From assembly GCF_001905905.1 (NCBI RefSeq), contig NZ_LIVT01000003.1, positions 759,001 to 823,000 of the forward strand: a stretch of 64,000 bases of DNA, in the 5' to 3' direction. The DNA comes from Streptomyces sp. CB02366. Its GTDB lineage: Bacteria; Actinomycetota; Actinomycetes; Streptomycetales; Streptomycetaceae. Each line of letters begins with the position of its first letter. Within the stretch, counting starts at the first letter, position 1. Below are positions 16,676 to 26,079 of this stretch, in pieces. The notes under the pieces were generated by a model. That model had not been told where the DNA came from and did not search any database. It was given only the letters and a program-made list of their open reading frames with translations. Position numbers and translations under genes: made by a program.

Positions 16676-17896
16676 TCAGCCCTCGTGGTGGGCGGGGCCT
16701 TCCGGCTTGTCGCCGTAACCGCCGTGCTGCTCGCCGTAGCCGGATCCGTGGTCGCCGGGGCGTCCTCCGCCGTAGCCGTAGCCGCCGCTGTCGTGGCCAC
16801 CGGAGTGACCGCCTGTGGCACCGCCCTTGCCACCGCCCGTGTGGCCTCCTGTGACGCCGCCCTTGCCACCGCCCGTGGTGTTGCCGGCGATGTTCCCGGC
16901 CGTGTTGCCGACCGTGGTGCCCGTGGTGGTCGAACCGCCCGGGGTCCCTCCGGTGGTGCCGCCGGTCACGACGCCGCCGAGCACCCCGCCCAGCACCCCG
17001 CCGGCTCCACCGGTCGTACCGCCGGTCACGACGCCGCCGAGCACCCCGCCCAGCACGCCGCCGGTGGTCCCGGTGGTGGTACCCGTGGTGGTCCCGGTCG
17101 TCGTACCCGTCGTGGTTCCCGTGGTCGTGCCCGTGGTCGTGCCGGACGTGGTGCCGCCGGAGCAGGTGGAGCGGGTGATGCGGTTGTTGTCCAGGGTGAC
17201 CGAGCCGTTGCGGGCCAGCGCCCGGCCCTCGATGGTCGCGCCGGTGGTCACGCTGATCGAGGTCAGCGCCAGGATGTTGCCGATGAAGGTCGAATCCGTA
17301 CCGAGCGTGGCCGAACTGCCGATCTGCCAGAACACGTTGCACGGCTGCGCGCCGTTGATGAGGTTGACGCGGCTGGCGGACGCCGTCGTCAGGCCCGAGC
17401 CGACCTGGAAGACCCACACGGCGTTGGGGTCGCCCTCCGCGTCGAGGGTGAGCGTGCCGGTGAGGCCCAGCGTGGAGGAGGCCGTGTAGACGCCGGGCAC
17501 CAGCGTCAGGCCTCCGGCGTCCGGCGGCAGCGCCGCGTCCGTGGCCTGGCCGGCAGCGTTGTTGTACGCCACCACCAGGTCGGACTTGGCCTGGAGCGCG
17601 ACGGCATCCGCCGAGTGCTGGACCCCGTTGACGAGCCCCGGCGGGAATCCGCTGATGGCCGTTCCCGGGCTGACGCCGAGATCCCCGGTGATCACGGTGG
17701 GGCCGGTATTGGTGACCGACTCCCCCGCCAGCACCGCGAAACTGTCCGCCGTCCCCAGCGGTACGGGCGTGGCGATGGCGAAGGCCGGGACCGTCGTCAC
17801 GGCGACCATGGCCGCCGCGACCGTCGCTGTGACAGCCGCGGTGAGCCAGGAGGAGACAAGGCGCCGTACTGCAGGATCAGGAGTTCTGAGCTTCAT
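16676..17896 (-). CDS. Secreted DUF3494 ice-binding-like protein with Thr/Gly repeat tail
   Basis: A signal peptide is clear (RR-containing N-terminus, hydrophobic run near residues 18-35, cleavage near AFA). Residues about 42-245 form a DUF3494 beta-solenoid: LGTADSFAVLAGESVTNTG, GDLGVSPGTAISGFPPG and the C-terminal NRITRSTC. Family members bind ice or act as surface adhesins. A low-complexity tail follows: tandem GTTT units, two GGVLGGVLGGVVTGGTTGG copies, then a Gly/His/Tyr-rich end. There is no LPxTG or membrane anchor, so release or loose cell-wall association is likely. Given the host, an adhesive or extracellular matrix role is as plausible as ice binding. It lies 27 bases upstream of the DUF5819 gene in the same direction. 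Confidence 0.85.
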   Translation of the reverse strand: MKLRTPDPAVRRLVSSWLTAAVTATVAAAMVAVTTVPAFAIATPVPLGTADSFAVLAGESVTNTGPTVITGDLGVSPGTAISGFPPGLVNGVQHSADAVALQAKSDLVVAYNNAAGQATDAALPPDAGGLTLVPGVYTASSTLGLTGTLTLDAEGDPNAVWVFQVGSGLTTASASRVNLINGAQPCNVFWQIGSSATLGTDSTFIGNILALTSISVTTGATIEGRALARNGSVTLDNNRITRSTCSGGTTSGTTTGTTTGTTTGTTTGTTTGTTTGTTGGVLGGVLGGVVTGGTTGGAGGVLGGVLGGVVTGGTTGGTPGGSTTTGTTVGNTAGNIAGNTTGGGKGGVTGGHTGGGKGGATGGHSGGHDSGGYGYGGGRPGDHGSGYGEQHGGYGDKPEGPAHHEG

Positions 17897-19193
17897 CAGA
17901 AACCGATTTTCTGTGCGAGGCGTCGGCTTCCGAGCCGTTCACGGTTTCCCGGAAGCCCTCGTGTGTCGGGAGCACAATACGCACAGAAGCAGCCCTTAAA
18001 TCCAGACGAATGGTGGCGAGTCAGGTCTTTTTTCGAGTACTCAATGAGGAGCAGAGGAAATTCAACGAAGCACCCCTTAAAACTCTTTGAACACACCCGG
18101 AAAGAACGTTACTGCGCGCCGCAGAAATGTTTACTCGGAAACTCGTTCCCCACGGACACGAGTCGAATGGAAGGGCAATGCCTCACACGTTTGCCACCGA
18201 CGTGTCGGCAGCACCACCCGACCGGCGGACGCGAGGGGGCCGCGCTGTCCTCACCTGGGAACCCGTCAGCCGTGGTCGGAGGCGTCCCGGTTCGAAGGGT
18301 TCCCGGGCCCTGTGCTGGACCGTGCGGGCCGGGGCAGTGCGGGTCGTTACGCGCGGAGGCGGCGCAGCGCTGAGCCCTCCATGAGGCCGGCTTCCCCTGA
18401 TCACGGGGCGCAGCGCGCCCGATGCCGACGGGCATGGGCGCCGCGATCCGGACCGCCCCTTTCTCGCGTACGGACACGGGAGCAGTCGAGCGATCACCTG
18501 GTTGCACCGGTAGCGCCACTCCATTCGGGCCGACGGCCGCGACCACCGGTATCGGGAGGGGCCTTCGGAAGCGGGCTGATGCCCGGCTCGAAGGGGCGCG
18601 GAGGTAGATCCGCGTGCGGTGCGGTGAATAGGCGTGGGCATACAGGTGCACGCACTGTTCGTCCGATTCGGAGTGCGTCAGCGTGAAGGTCGCGGAGCCC
18701 GTGTCGGAGCGGAGGGTGCCCTTGTAGGCGGCATGAGGGGAAGGGGCGGCGGCCGGAAAGGCGGGCCCCTGCGGCCGCTCATCCAGGCCGGGGCCACCCC
18801 CTCGGCCCAGCCGATGCCCGACCCGGCCGACGCCGGCTCCGGAGAGGCCCCGCGGCGGCTGGTCATCGACCCCTGTCCCTCGTCCTCGTCGTACCGGCCC
18901 TGCGCATGCGAGCGGCAGTCGATGTACAGGCCCCGCGGGGCGGCGCGGACCGGCCCGCCCCTTCCCGTGCGCGCCCCTCTCGGGAGCGGTCGGCGGCAGA
19001 GGAGGCCCGCCATGGTGCACGCCTCTCGGCAGACGTCGCTTTTCGGACAACCTGGGCCACTCGGGGGACGGGAGACAACCCGAAGCGCCCCGGGCCGCCT
19101 CTCACAGGCCGGACACAGCGTCGTCACAGGTGAGTTGGGGCCGTGCTGCCGTCCACGTTTCCTTACGCACTCGGAAAGCCGGAAGTACGAGGA
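17897..19193. other. 1.3-kb gene-poor stretch
   Basis: No gene can be called with confidence. The first 250 bases beyond the DUF3494 start are less GC-rich and hold two copies of a CCCTTAAA motif (near 17993 and 18072), so promoter elements for the leftward gene may lie here. On the minus strand about 18600-18740 reads with strongly G/C-biased third positions (KGTLRSDTGSATFTLTHSES...). It lacks a start in that frame and could be a decayed or frameshifted gene. A 62-codon minus-strand frame from ATG 18866 has purine-rich sequence upstream but unremarkable content. Confidence 0.4.
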
Positions 19194-20960
19194 ATGATGA
19201 CCAGATCCCCGCAGGGCCGCACCAACCGCCTCGCCCGCACCCCGCTCGCCGTCGCCGCGGCCATCGCCGTGACCGCGGGCGTCGTCGCCGCCGCGCCCGG
19301 CGCCAAGACGGCGGCGCCGAAGCCGAAGCTCAGCCTGATCGCGGCCTCCACCTCGGTGACGCTCGACTCGTGGAAGGAGGACCCCGGCGTCTACCTGGAC
19401 CTCGGGACCTATCTGACCTCGGAGAACGGCGCCTTCGAGCTCAAGGTGACCCGGAAGTCCTACAAGGACCCGGTCGTCGCCTCGCAGGTCTTCCGGAACG
19501 GGAAGAAGACCACGACCAAGACGCTCCCCGCCGGGCTCGTGAAGGACTTCTCCGGGCTGCCGGACTTCGCGCAGGTCCAGCTCACCGACGCGGCCGGCAA
19601 GACCGTGCTCAAGCAGACCGAGGCGTTCTGCCCCAACAACGCGTCCGGGCGGGTCCGGCCGGACGCCCCCGCCAACTCGAAGTACCCGCAGAGCTGCCCG
19701 GTGAACCCGTTCACCCTCGGCTCGGTGTGGGGCGTGGAGAACGGCTGGGCGTCCAACACCTACGCCGGGTACTACTCCAAGCCGGTCCAGCTGGCCGCCG
19801 GCACGTACACCGCCAAGATCAACGTCACCAAGAAGTACCGCGACCTCTTCGGCATCGCGAGCAAGCCGCAGACCGTCAAGGTCGTCGTGCGGGAGCGCAG
19901 CTGGGAGGAGCCGCCCCCGGCCCCCGCCGGACGCAGCGCCGCCTCCGCGCACCAGGGCCACGAAGGGCACGTCGCGAAGGCTCCGGCCTCCGGCCACGGC
20001 GCCCACGCGGGGCACGGTGCTCCGGTCCGTACCGAGGCGCCCGCCGCCCGGACGACCGGCGCCGGCGCCACGTTCAACGTCGGCCACGGGCCTTACCCGC
20101 CCGCGCCGCCCGCCCTGCCGTGGGCGCTGAAGAAGGAGTCGCTCCAGCGGCAGTCCTTCGCCGCCGCCACGGTCGGCGACCGGGCCGGGCAGACCGACGG
20201 CTCGCGCCGGGCTCCGGCCGCGAGGCCCAACGCGAAGCGTCCCACCGGCAAGGCGTCCGTGCCCGCCGTGCCCAAGCCGGACCTGCGCTCGCTGCCGGCG
20301 TACGGCATCACCGTCAGCGACGGTTACGAGGAGGTTCCCGGCAAGGACTACCTCGCCTTCAGCGCCAACGTGTGGAACGCGGGTCCGGCCAAGCTCGTCG
20401 TGGACGGCTTCCGCTCCCCGGGCAAGGAGCTGATGGACGCGTACCAGTACTTCTACGACGCCAAGGGCAAGCAGGTCGGCTACACCCCGACCGGCACCAT
20501 GGAGTGGGACCCGCGCCCCGGCCACGAGCACTGGCACTTCACTGACTTCGCCAGCTACCGGCTGCTGAAGGCCGACAAGAAGGAGACGGTCCGCAGCGGC
20601 AAGGAGGCGTTCTGCCTGGCCAACACCGACGCCGTCGACTACACGGTGAAGAACGCCAACTGGCACCCCGACAACACCGACCTGTCCACCGCGTGCGGCC
20701 AGGAGAACTCGATCTCCGTCCGCGAGGTGCTGGACGTGGGCTCCGGCGACACCTACACCCAGGACCTGCCCGGCCAGTCCTTCGACATCACCAACCTGCC
20801 GAACGGCACGTACTACATCCAGGTGCTCGCCAACCCGGAGAACCGGCTCAAGGAGACCAACCACAAGAACAACAGCGCGCTGCGCAAGGTCGTCCTCGGC
20901 GGGAAGAAGGGCGCCCGCACCGTGAAGGTGCCCGCCCATCACCTGGTGAAGGGCAACTGA
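19194..20960 (+). CDS. Secreted lysyl oxidase-like protein
   Basis: The 588-residue product starts at ATG 19194 or the adjacent ATG 19197, just after GAGGA. A signal peptide covers residues 1 to about 35. An N-terminal beta-rich region (about 45-235) is followed by a His/Gly-rich linker (GHEGHVAKAPASGHGAHAGH), a possible metal-handling segment. The C-terminal 210 residues form the lysyl oxidase domain with a HEHWHF copper motif and a closing NHKNNSA strand. Lysyl oxidases use copper and a protein-derived quinone to oxidise lysine side chains. Bacterial members are secreted and their substrates are mostly unknown. It stands alone, followed by a terminator. Confidence 0.82.
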   Translation: MMTRSPQGRTNRLARTPLAVAAAIAVTAGVVAAAPGAKTAAPKPKLSLIAASTSVTLDSWKEDPGVYLDLGTYLTSENGAFELKVTRKSYKDPVVASQVFRNGKKTTTKTLPAGLVKDFSGLPDFAQVQLTDAAGKTVLKQTEAFCPNNASGRVRPDAPANSKYPQSCPVNPFTLGSVWGVENGWASNTYAGYYSKPVQLAAGTYTAKINVTKKYRDLFGIASKPQTVKVVVRERSWEEPPPAPAGRSAASAHQGHEGHVAKAPASGHGAHAGHGAPVRTEAPAARTTGAGATFNVGHGPYPPAPPALPWALKKESLQRQSFAAATVGDRAGQTDGSRRAPAARPNAKRPTGKASVPAVPKPDLRSLPAYGITVSDGYEEVPGKDYLAFSANVWNAGPAKLVVDGFRSPGKELMDAYQYFYDAKGKQVGYTPTGTMEWDPRPGHEHWHFTDFASYRLLKADKKETVRSGKEAFCLANTDAVDYTVKNANWHPDNTDLSTACGQENSISVREVLDVGSGDTYTQDLPGQSFDITNLPNGTYYIQVLANPENRLKETNHKNNSALRKVVLGGKKGARTVKVPAHHLVKGN

Positions 20961-21000
20961 TCACGTACAGCCGCGGGTCGGCCTGACCCGGCGTACGCCT

Positions 21001-21038
21001 GCCGCCGCCCCCGGGTGTCCGTCCCCGGGGGCGGCGGC
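21001..21038 (+). terminator. Hairpin terminator after the lysyl oxidase-like gene
   Basis: GCCGCCGCCCCCGGG pairs with CCCGGGGGCGGCGGC around a 7-8 base loop, about 40 bases after the stop codon. It is followed at about 21076-21101 by five tandem GGGCT-type units. Confidence 0.75.
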
Positions 21039-21141
21039 TTGCCGACGGCCGCCGGGCAGCCGGGCGGAGTCCGGACTGGGCTGGGCTGGGCTGGGCTGGG
21101 GCAACGGACGCCACCGCATAAGGCGCGCCGCCCCCGCCGGG

Positions 21142-22317
21142 TCACCCCCGGCCCCCCTCCCCCACCGGCCGCCGGTCCACGATCCGGGCCGTGGCGTCCG
21201 CGTCCAGGTGGGCGGTGCCCTCCTCGCCGGTGACCGTGACCCGGATCCGGGGGCCTGTGCCGGGGTCCGGGGTCACGTCGATGCGCCAGCTCTTGGGGGC
21301 GCGGACGCCGAGCGTCGTGCGGGCCTCGCGGACCAGGGCGGGGAACAGTTCGTACGGGAGCATCTGGACGTGGAACGTCTCGGCGGGCGGGCGGGCGAGG
21401 TCACCGCGGATCTCCATCCGGCGCTCCTGGATGGAGATCGCGGTGACGTCCGAGGCGTCCGCCCGGTGCGCCAGCTTCGTGGCCGTCTCCCTCATCCGGC
21501 CCAGGACCAGCAGCGAGGTGGAGGGCCCGGAGACCGTGGTGGACGTGGTGAACCGCCGGGACACGGAGACGGAGGCGGAGGCCGACGACGTGACGGAGGG
21601 CTGCTTCGAGGAGGGCGCCGCGTCGTCCTCCCGCGTGAACAGTTCACCCCGGAAGAGCAGCACCACCAGCGCCGCGCCCGCCAGGAACGCGACGAGCACC
21701 AGCACGCACCAGGCGCCCTCGCTCGGCCCCGGATTCTCCACCAGCGTGGACGCGGGCGCGGAGTCGATCTCCGCCTCCTCGGCCCGACGGCTCCACTCCG
21801 GGGTCGGGCGGGTGACGATCCGCACCTCCCAGGGCTCGGCCGGGCGGTACTCCACCACCGCGATGCCGCGCGGCCGGTAGGCGGGGATGTCGACCAGGTT
21901 GATGTGCTGGTCGAACTTCACCCGGTACGCGGAACGGCCGTCCTCCGGCTCCGGTGCGACCGTCAGCCAGAACGTCACCGGTACGTCGGCCGATTCGCCG
22001 CTCGTGGCCCGCAGGTCCTCGATCCGGGCGAGGGCGGTCCGGGTGACCGGCGGCTCGGCCGGTCCGGAGGGCCGGCGCCCGGTGATGAAGCCGATCAGGA
22101 TCAGGAGGAGCAGGGCCCCGCCGCCGGAGAGGAAGACCGGAACCCGTTCCAGGATCACGCCGACCACGAGCGCCGCGACCGCCGCCCCGACCGCTCCCGA
22201 GGTGAAGGTCAGACGCAGCCCGGAAAAGATCGCCTTCGCCGTCGAACGCCCGCGCACGGCAAGCCCGTCGGCCTCGGCCGCGTCCTGCGCGGCCGGCCCC
22301 TGCCCCGTTGTCCCCAT
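21142..22317 (-). CDS. Hypothetical membrane protein
   Basis: The 391-residue protein starts at ATG 22317. Two transmembrane helices lie near residues 41-58 and 61-79. A soluble beta-rich domain of about 120 residues has FWLTVAPEPEDGRSAYRV and IPAYRPRGIAVVEY. A third helix spans about 203-222. A Ser/Thr-rich linker leads to a C-terminal domain of about 130 residues. No family was recognised. Codon use is clearly coding in this frame, while the long extension of the frame upstream is the antisense shadow of cobN. The domain order suggests a sensor or envelope protein with both soluble domains on one side, but that is conjecture. Confidence 0.7.
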   Translation of the reverse strand: MGTTGQGPAAQDAAEADGLAVRGRSTAKAIFSGLRLTFTSGAVGAAVAALVVGVILERVPVFLSGGGALLLLILIGFITGRRPSGPAEPPVTRTALARIEDLRATSGESADVPVTFWLTVAPEPEDGRSAYRVKFDQHINLVDIPAYRPRGIAVVEYRPAEPWEVRIVTRPTPEWSRRAEEAEIDSAPASTLVENPGPSEGAWCVLVLVAFLAGAALVVLLFRGELFTREDDAAPSSKQPSVTSSASASVSVSRRFTTSTTVSGPSTSLLVLGRMRETATKLAHRADASDVTAISIQERRMEIRGDLARPPAETFHVQMLPYELFPALVREARTTLGVRAPKSWRIDVTPDPGTGPRIRVTVTGEEGTAHLDADATARIVDRRPVGEGGRG

Positions 22318-22345
22318 GACCGTGATTGTGCCGGTCGGGGGCCGA

Positions 22346-22398
22346 CCGGGGCAGGGCCCTGCGGAAGAAATCCCGGGGCAGGGCCCTGCGGAAGAAAT
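22346..22398. repeat. 26-bp perfect direct repeat, two copies
   Basis: CCGGGGCAGGGCCCTGCGGA followed by AGAAAT occurs at 22346-22371 and 22373-22398, a 27-bp period. Each copy contains the palindrome CAGGGCCCTG. It lies between the cobN stop and the start of the membrane-protein gene, so it may be a paired operator for the latter or a slippage product. Confidence 0.8.
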
Positions 22399-22451
22399 AC
22401 GGTTCGGGCGGTCCCGCGCCGCCCGCCGGGGCCGGCGCGGCGGACCGGGGG

Positions 22452-25400
22452 TCAGTCCTCGCCCTCCAGGTTTCCTTCCGTCTCCAGGTAGACCTGGCGC
22501 AGCGCTTCCAGCACCGCCGGGTCCGGCTTGGCCCACATGCCGCGCGACTCGGCCTCCAGCAGGCGTTCCGCGATGCCGTGCAGCGCCCAGGGGTTGGCCT
22601 CCTGGAGGAACTGCTTGTTCTCCGGGTCGAGCACGTACGCCTCGGTGAGCTTGTCGTACATCCAGTCGGCGACGACGCCGGTCGTGGCGTCGTACCCGAA
22701 GAGGTAGTCCACCGTGGCCGCCAGCTCGAACGCGCCCTTGTAGCCGTGGCGGCGCATCGCCGCGATCCACTTGGGGTTGACGACGCGGGCGCGGAAGACG
22801 CGGGACGTCTCCTCGACCAGGGTGCGGGTGCGGACGGACTCGGGGCGGGTGGAGTCCCCGATGTACGCCTCCGGGGCGGTGCCCTTGAGCGCGCGGACGG
22901 TGGCCACCATGCCGCCGTGGTACTGGAAGTAGTCGTCGGAGTCCGCGATGTCGTGCTCGCGGGTGTCGGTGTTCTTGGCGGCGACCTCGATGCGCTGGTA
23001 GGCGCTCTCCATCTCCGCACGGGCCGGGCGGCCGTTCAGCTCGCGGCCGTAGGCGTAGCCGCCCCACACCGTGTAGACCTCGGCGAGGTCGGCGTCGGTG
23101 CGCCAGTCGCGGGAGTCGATGAGCTGGAGGAGGCCCGCGCCGTACGTTCCGGGGCGGGAGCCGAAGATACGGGTGGTGGCCCGGCGTTCGTCGCCGTGCT
23201 CGGCCAGGTCGGCCTGGGTGTGCGCCCGTACGTGGTTCCGCTCGGCCGGCTCGTCCAGCGAGGCCGCCAGCCGTACGGCGTCGTCGAGCAGTCCCACCGT
23301 GTGCGGGAAGGCGTCCCGGAAGAACCCCGAGATGCGGAGCGTCACGTCGATGCGGGGGCGGCCCAACTCCTCGTACGGAATGGGCTCCAGGCCGGTCACG
23401 CGGCGCGAGGCGTCGTCCCAGACGGGGCGGATGCCGAGCAGCGCGAAGGCTTCCGCGATGTCGTCGCCCGCCGTGCGCATCGCGCTGGTGCCCCAGAGGG
23501 AGAGGCCGACCGAGGTGGGCCAGTCGCCGTTGTCGGTCCGGTAGCGGGTCAACAAGGATTCCGCCAGGGCCTGGCCCGTTTCCCAGGCCAGCTTGGAGGG
23601 GACGGCCTTCGGGTCCACCGAGTAGAAGTTGCGGCCGGTGGGGAGGACGTTGACCAGGCCGCGGAGCGGGGAGCCGGAGGGGCCCGCCGGGACGAATCCG
23701 CCGTTCAACGCGTGGACGGCGTGGGTGAGTTCGTCGGTCGTGGCCGCCATGCGCGGGACGACCTCGGTGGCCGCGAAGGTGAGGATGTCCGCCACGGCGC
23801 CGGGGAGGCCGGCGGCGACCTCCGCTACGGCCGCAGGGTCCCAGTCCGCGTCGTCCATCGCCTGGACCAGGGCGCGGGCCTGCTCCTCGACCGCGTCGGC
23901 GTCGGTGCGGACGGCCGCCGACTCGTCGAGGCCGAGCGCCTCGCGCAGGCCGGGGAGGGAAGCCGTGCCGCCCCAGATCTGGCGGGCGCGGAGCACGGCC
24001 AGGACCAGGTTGACCCGGTCGTTCCCGGCGGGCGGGTTGCCCAGGACGTGCAGGCCGTCGCGGATCTGGACGTCCTTGATCTCGCAGAGCCAGCCGTCGA
24101 GATGCATGATGAAGTCGTCGAAGCCCTCGTCCTCCGGGCGGTCCTCCACCCCGAGGTCGTGGTCGAGCTTCGCGGCCTGGATCAGCGTCCAGATCTGCGC
24201 GCGGATCGCGGGCAGCTTCGCCGGGTCCATGGCGGCGATCTGCGCGTGCTCGTCGAGGAGCTGCTCCAGCCGGGCGATGTCGCCGTAGCTGTCGGCGCGG
24301 GCCATCGGCGGCACCAGGTGGTCGATCAGCGTGGCGTGGACGCGGCGCTTGGCCTGCGTGCCCTCGCCCGGGTCGTTCACCAGGAACGGGTAGACGAGGG
24401 GGAGGTCGCCGAGGGCGGCGTCGGGGCCGCAGGCGGCGGAGAGCCCGGCGTTCTTGCCGGGCAGCCACTCCAGGTTGCCGTGCTTGCCCAGGTGGATCAT
24501 GGCGTCCGCGCCGAAGCCGTTGTCCTCGGGGGAGGCGGCGATCCAGCGGTAGGCGGCCAGGTAGTGGTGGGAGGGCGGCAGGTCGGGGTCGTGGTAGATC
24601 GCGATCGGGTTCTCGCCGAAGCCGCGCGGCGGCTGGATGAGGACGAGGAGGTTGCCGCGCCGCAGGGCGGCGAGGACGATGTCGCCCTCCGGGTTGGCGG
24701 ACCGGTCCACGAACATCTCGCCGGGGGCGGGGCCCCAGTGCTCCTCCACGGCGGTGCGCAGCTCCTCGGGGAGCCGGGCGAACCAGCGGCGGTAGTCGGC
24801 GGCCGGGATGCGGACCGGGTTCTTCGCCAACTGCTCCTCGGTCAGCCACTCCTGGTCGTGGCCGCCCGCCTCGATGAGGGCGTAGATCAGCTCGTCGCCG
24901 TCGCCGGAGACCAGGCCCGGGATGTCCTCCTCGGGGCCGAAGTCGTAGCCCTCGGCGCGCAGTCGGCGCAGCAGGGCGACGGCGCTGGCGGGGGTGTCGA
25001 GGCCGACCGCGTTGCCGATGCGGGAGTGCTTGGTCGGGTAGGCCGACAGCACCAGCGCGATCTTCTTCTCCGCGTTCGGGATGGTCCGCAGCTTCGCGTG
25101 GCGTACGGCGATCCCGGCGACCCGGGCGGCCCGCTCGGCGTCGGGGACGTACGCCGGGAGCCCGTCCTCGTCGATCTCCTTGAAGGAGAACGGAACGGTG
25201 ATCAGGCGGCCGTCGAACTCCGGCACCGCGATCTGGGTGGCCGCGTCCAGCGGGGACACGCCCTCGTCGTTCTCCTCCCAGGCGCTGCGCGGGCTGGTCA
25301 GGCAGAGCGCCTGGAGGATCGGCACGTCGAGCCGGGTCAGCGCCCCCGCGTCCCACGACTCGTCGTCGCCGCCGGCCGACGCCTCGGCGGGCTTGGTGCC

Positions 25401-26057
25401 GCCCGCCGCGAGGACGGTGGTGACGATGGCGTCGGCGGCGCGCAGCGTCTCGATCAGCTCGTCCTCCGGCGTACGGAGGGAGGCGACGTACAGCGGGAGC
25501 GGGCGGCCCCCGGCCTCCTCGACCGCCGTGCACAGGGCGTCCACGAACGCGGTGTTCCCGCTCATGTGGTGGGCGCGGTAGTAGAGGACGGCGACGGTCG
25601 GCGCGTCCTCGGCCACCGGGCGGGCCTCCCGCTCCAGCGGGCCCCACGCGGGGGCCGGGGCGGGCGGTTCGAAGCCGTGGCCGGTCAGCAGGACGGTGTC
25701 GGAGAGGAACCGGGCGAGCTGTTCCAGGTTGGCGGGCCCGCCGTGCGCGAGGTAGGCGTGCGACTCGGCGGCGATCCCGATCGGCACGGTGGAGGCGGCC
25801 ATCAGCTGGGCGTCGGGGGCCTGTTCACCGGTCAGCACGACGACGGGGCGGCCGGTGGCCAGCACCGCGTCCAGCCCCTCCTGCCAGGCCCGTACGCCGC
25901 CGAGGAGCCGTACGACGACGAGGTCGGCGCCGTCCAGCAGCTCCGGAAGGGCGTCGAGGTCGATGCGGGAGGGGTTGGCGTACCGGTAGCTGACGGGCCC
26001 CTCGGATGCGCGGGCGCTCAGGAGGTCGGTGTCGGACGTCGACAGGAGCAGGATCAT
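22452..26057 (-). CDS. cobN: Cobaltochelatase subunit CobN
   Basis: The 1201-residue protein has the usual length for CobN, the large substrate-binding subunit of the aerobic-type ATP-dependent cobaltochelatase, which inserts Co2+ into hydrogenobyrinic acid a,c-diamide. Characteristic segments include the N-terminal Rossmann-like part (LVVVRLLGGVRAWQEGLD), MIHLGKHGNLEWLPGKN, and a C-terminal WGGYAYG motif. The ATG start lies 20-30 bases after an AGGAAGG element that belongs to the cobalamin riboswitch expression platform, so cobN should be repressed by B12. The small chelatase partners (CobST/ChlID-type) are not in the window. Confidence 0.95.
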   Translation of the reverse strand: MILLLSTSDTDLLSARASEGPVSYRYANPSRIDLDALPELLDGADLVVVRLLGGVRAWQEGLDAVLATGRPVVVLTGEQAPDAQLMAASTVPIGIAAESHAYLAHGGPANLEQLARFLSDTVLLTGHGFEPPAPAPAWGPLEREARPVAEDAPTVAVLYYRAHHMSGNTAFVDALCTAVEEAGGRPLPLYVASLRTPEDELIETLRAADAIVTTVLAAGGTKPAEASAGGDDESWDAGALTRLDVPILQALCLTSPRSAWEENDEGVSPLDAATQIAVPEFDGRLITVPFSFKEIDEDGLPAYVPDAERAARVAGIAVRHAKLRTIPNAEKKIALVLSAYPTKHSRIGNAVGLDTPASAVALLRRLRAEGYDFGPEEDIPGLVSGDGDELIYALIEAGGHDQEWLTEEQLAKNPVRIPAADYRRWFARLPEELRTAVEEHWGPAPGEMFVDRSANPEGDIVLAALRRGNLLVLIQPPRGFGENPIAIYHDPDLPPSHHYLAAYRWIAASPEDNGFGADAMIHLGKHGNLEWLPGKNAGLSAACGPDAALGDLPLVYPFLVNDPGEGTQAKRRVHATLIDHLVPPMARADSYGDIARLEQLLDEHAQIAAMDPAKLPAIRAQIWTLIQAAKLDHDLGVEDRPEDEGFDDFIMHLDGWLCEIKDVQIRDGLHVLGNPPAGNDRVNLVLAVLRARQIWGGTASLPGLREALGLDESAAVRTDADAVEEQARALVQAMDDADWDPAAVAEVAAGLPGAVADILTFAATEVVPRMAATTDELTHAVHALNGGFVPAGPSGSPLRGLVNVLPTGRNFYSVDPKAVPSKLAWETGQALAESLLTRYRTDNGDWPTSVGLSLWGTSAMRTAGDDIAEAFALLGIRPVWDDASRRVTGLEPIPYEELGRPRIDVTLRISGFFRDAFPHTVGLLDDAVRLAASLDEPAERNHVRAHTQADLAEHGDERRATTRIFGSRPGTYGAGLLQLIDSRDWRTDADLAEVYTVWGGYAYGRELNGRPARAEMESAYQRIEVAAKNTDTREHDIADSDDYFQYHGGMVATVRALKGTAPEAYIGDSTRPESVRTRTLVEETSRVFRARVVNPKWIAAMRRHGYKGAFELAATVDYLFGYDATTGVVADWMYDKLTEAYVLDPENKQFLQEANPWALHGIAERLLEAESRGMWAKPDPAVLEALRQVYLETEGNLEGED

Positions 26058-26079
26058 GCTGCGTCAGGCCTTCCTCGGG

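Noticed and set aside
22320..25647. Minus-strand frame extending upstream of the 391-residue membrane protein
   Set aside because: It overlaps cobN in another frame, is Arg/Gly/Pro-rich, and has no recognisable domain.
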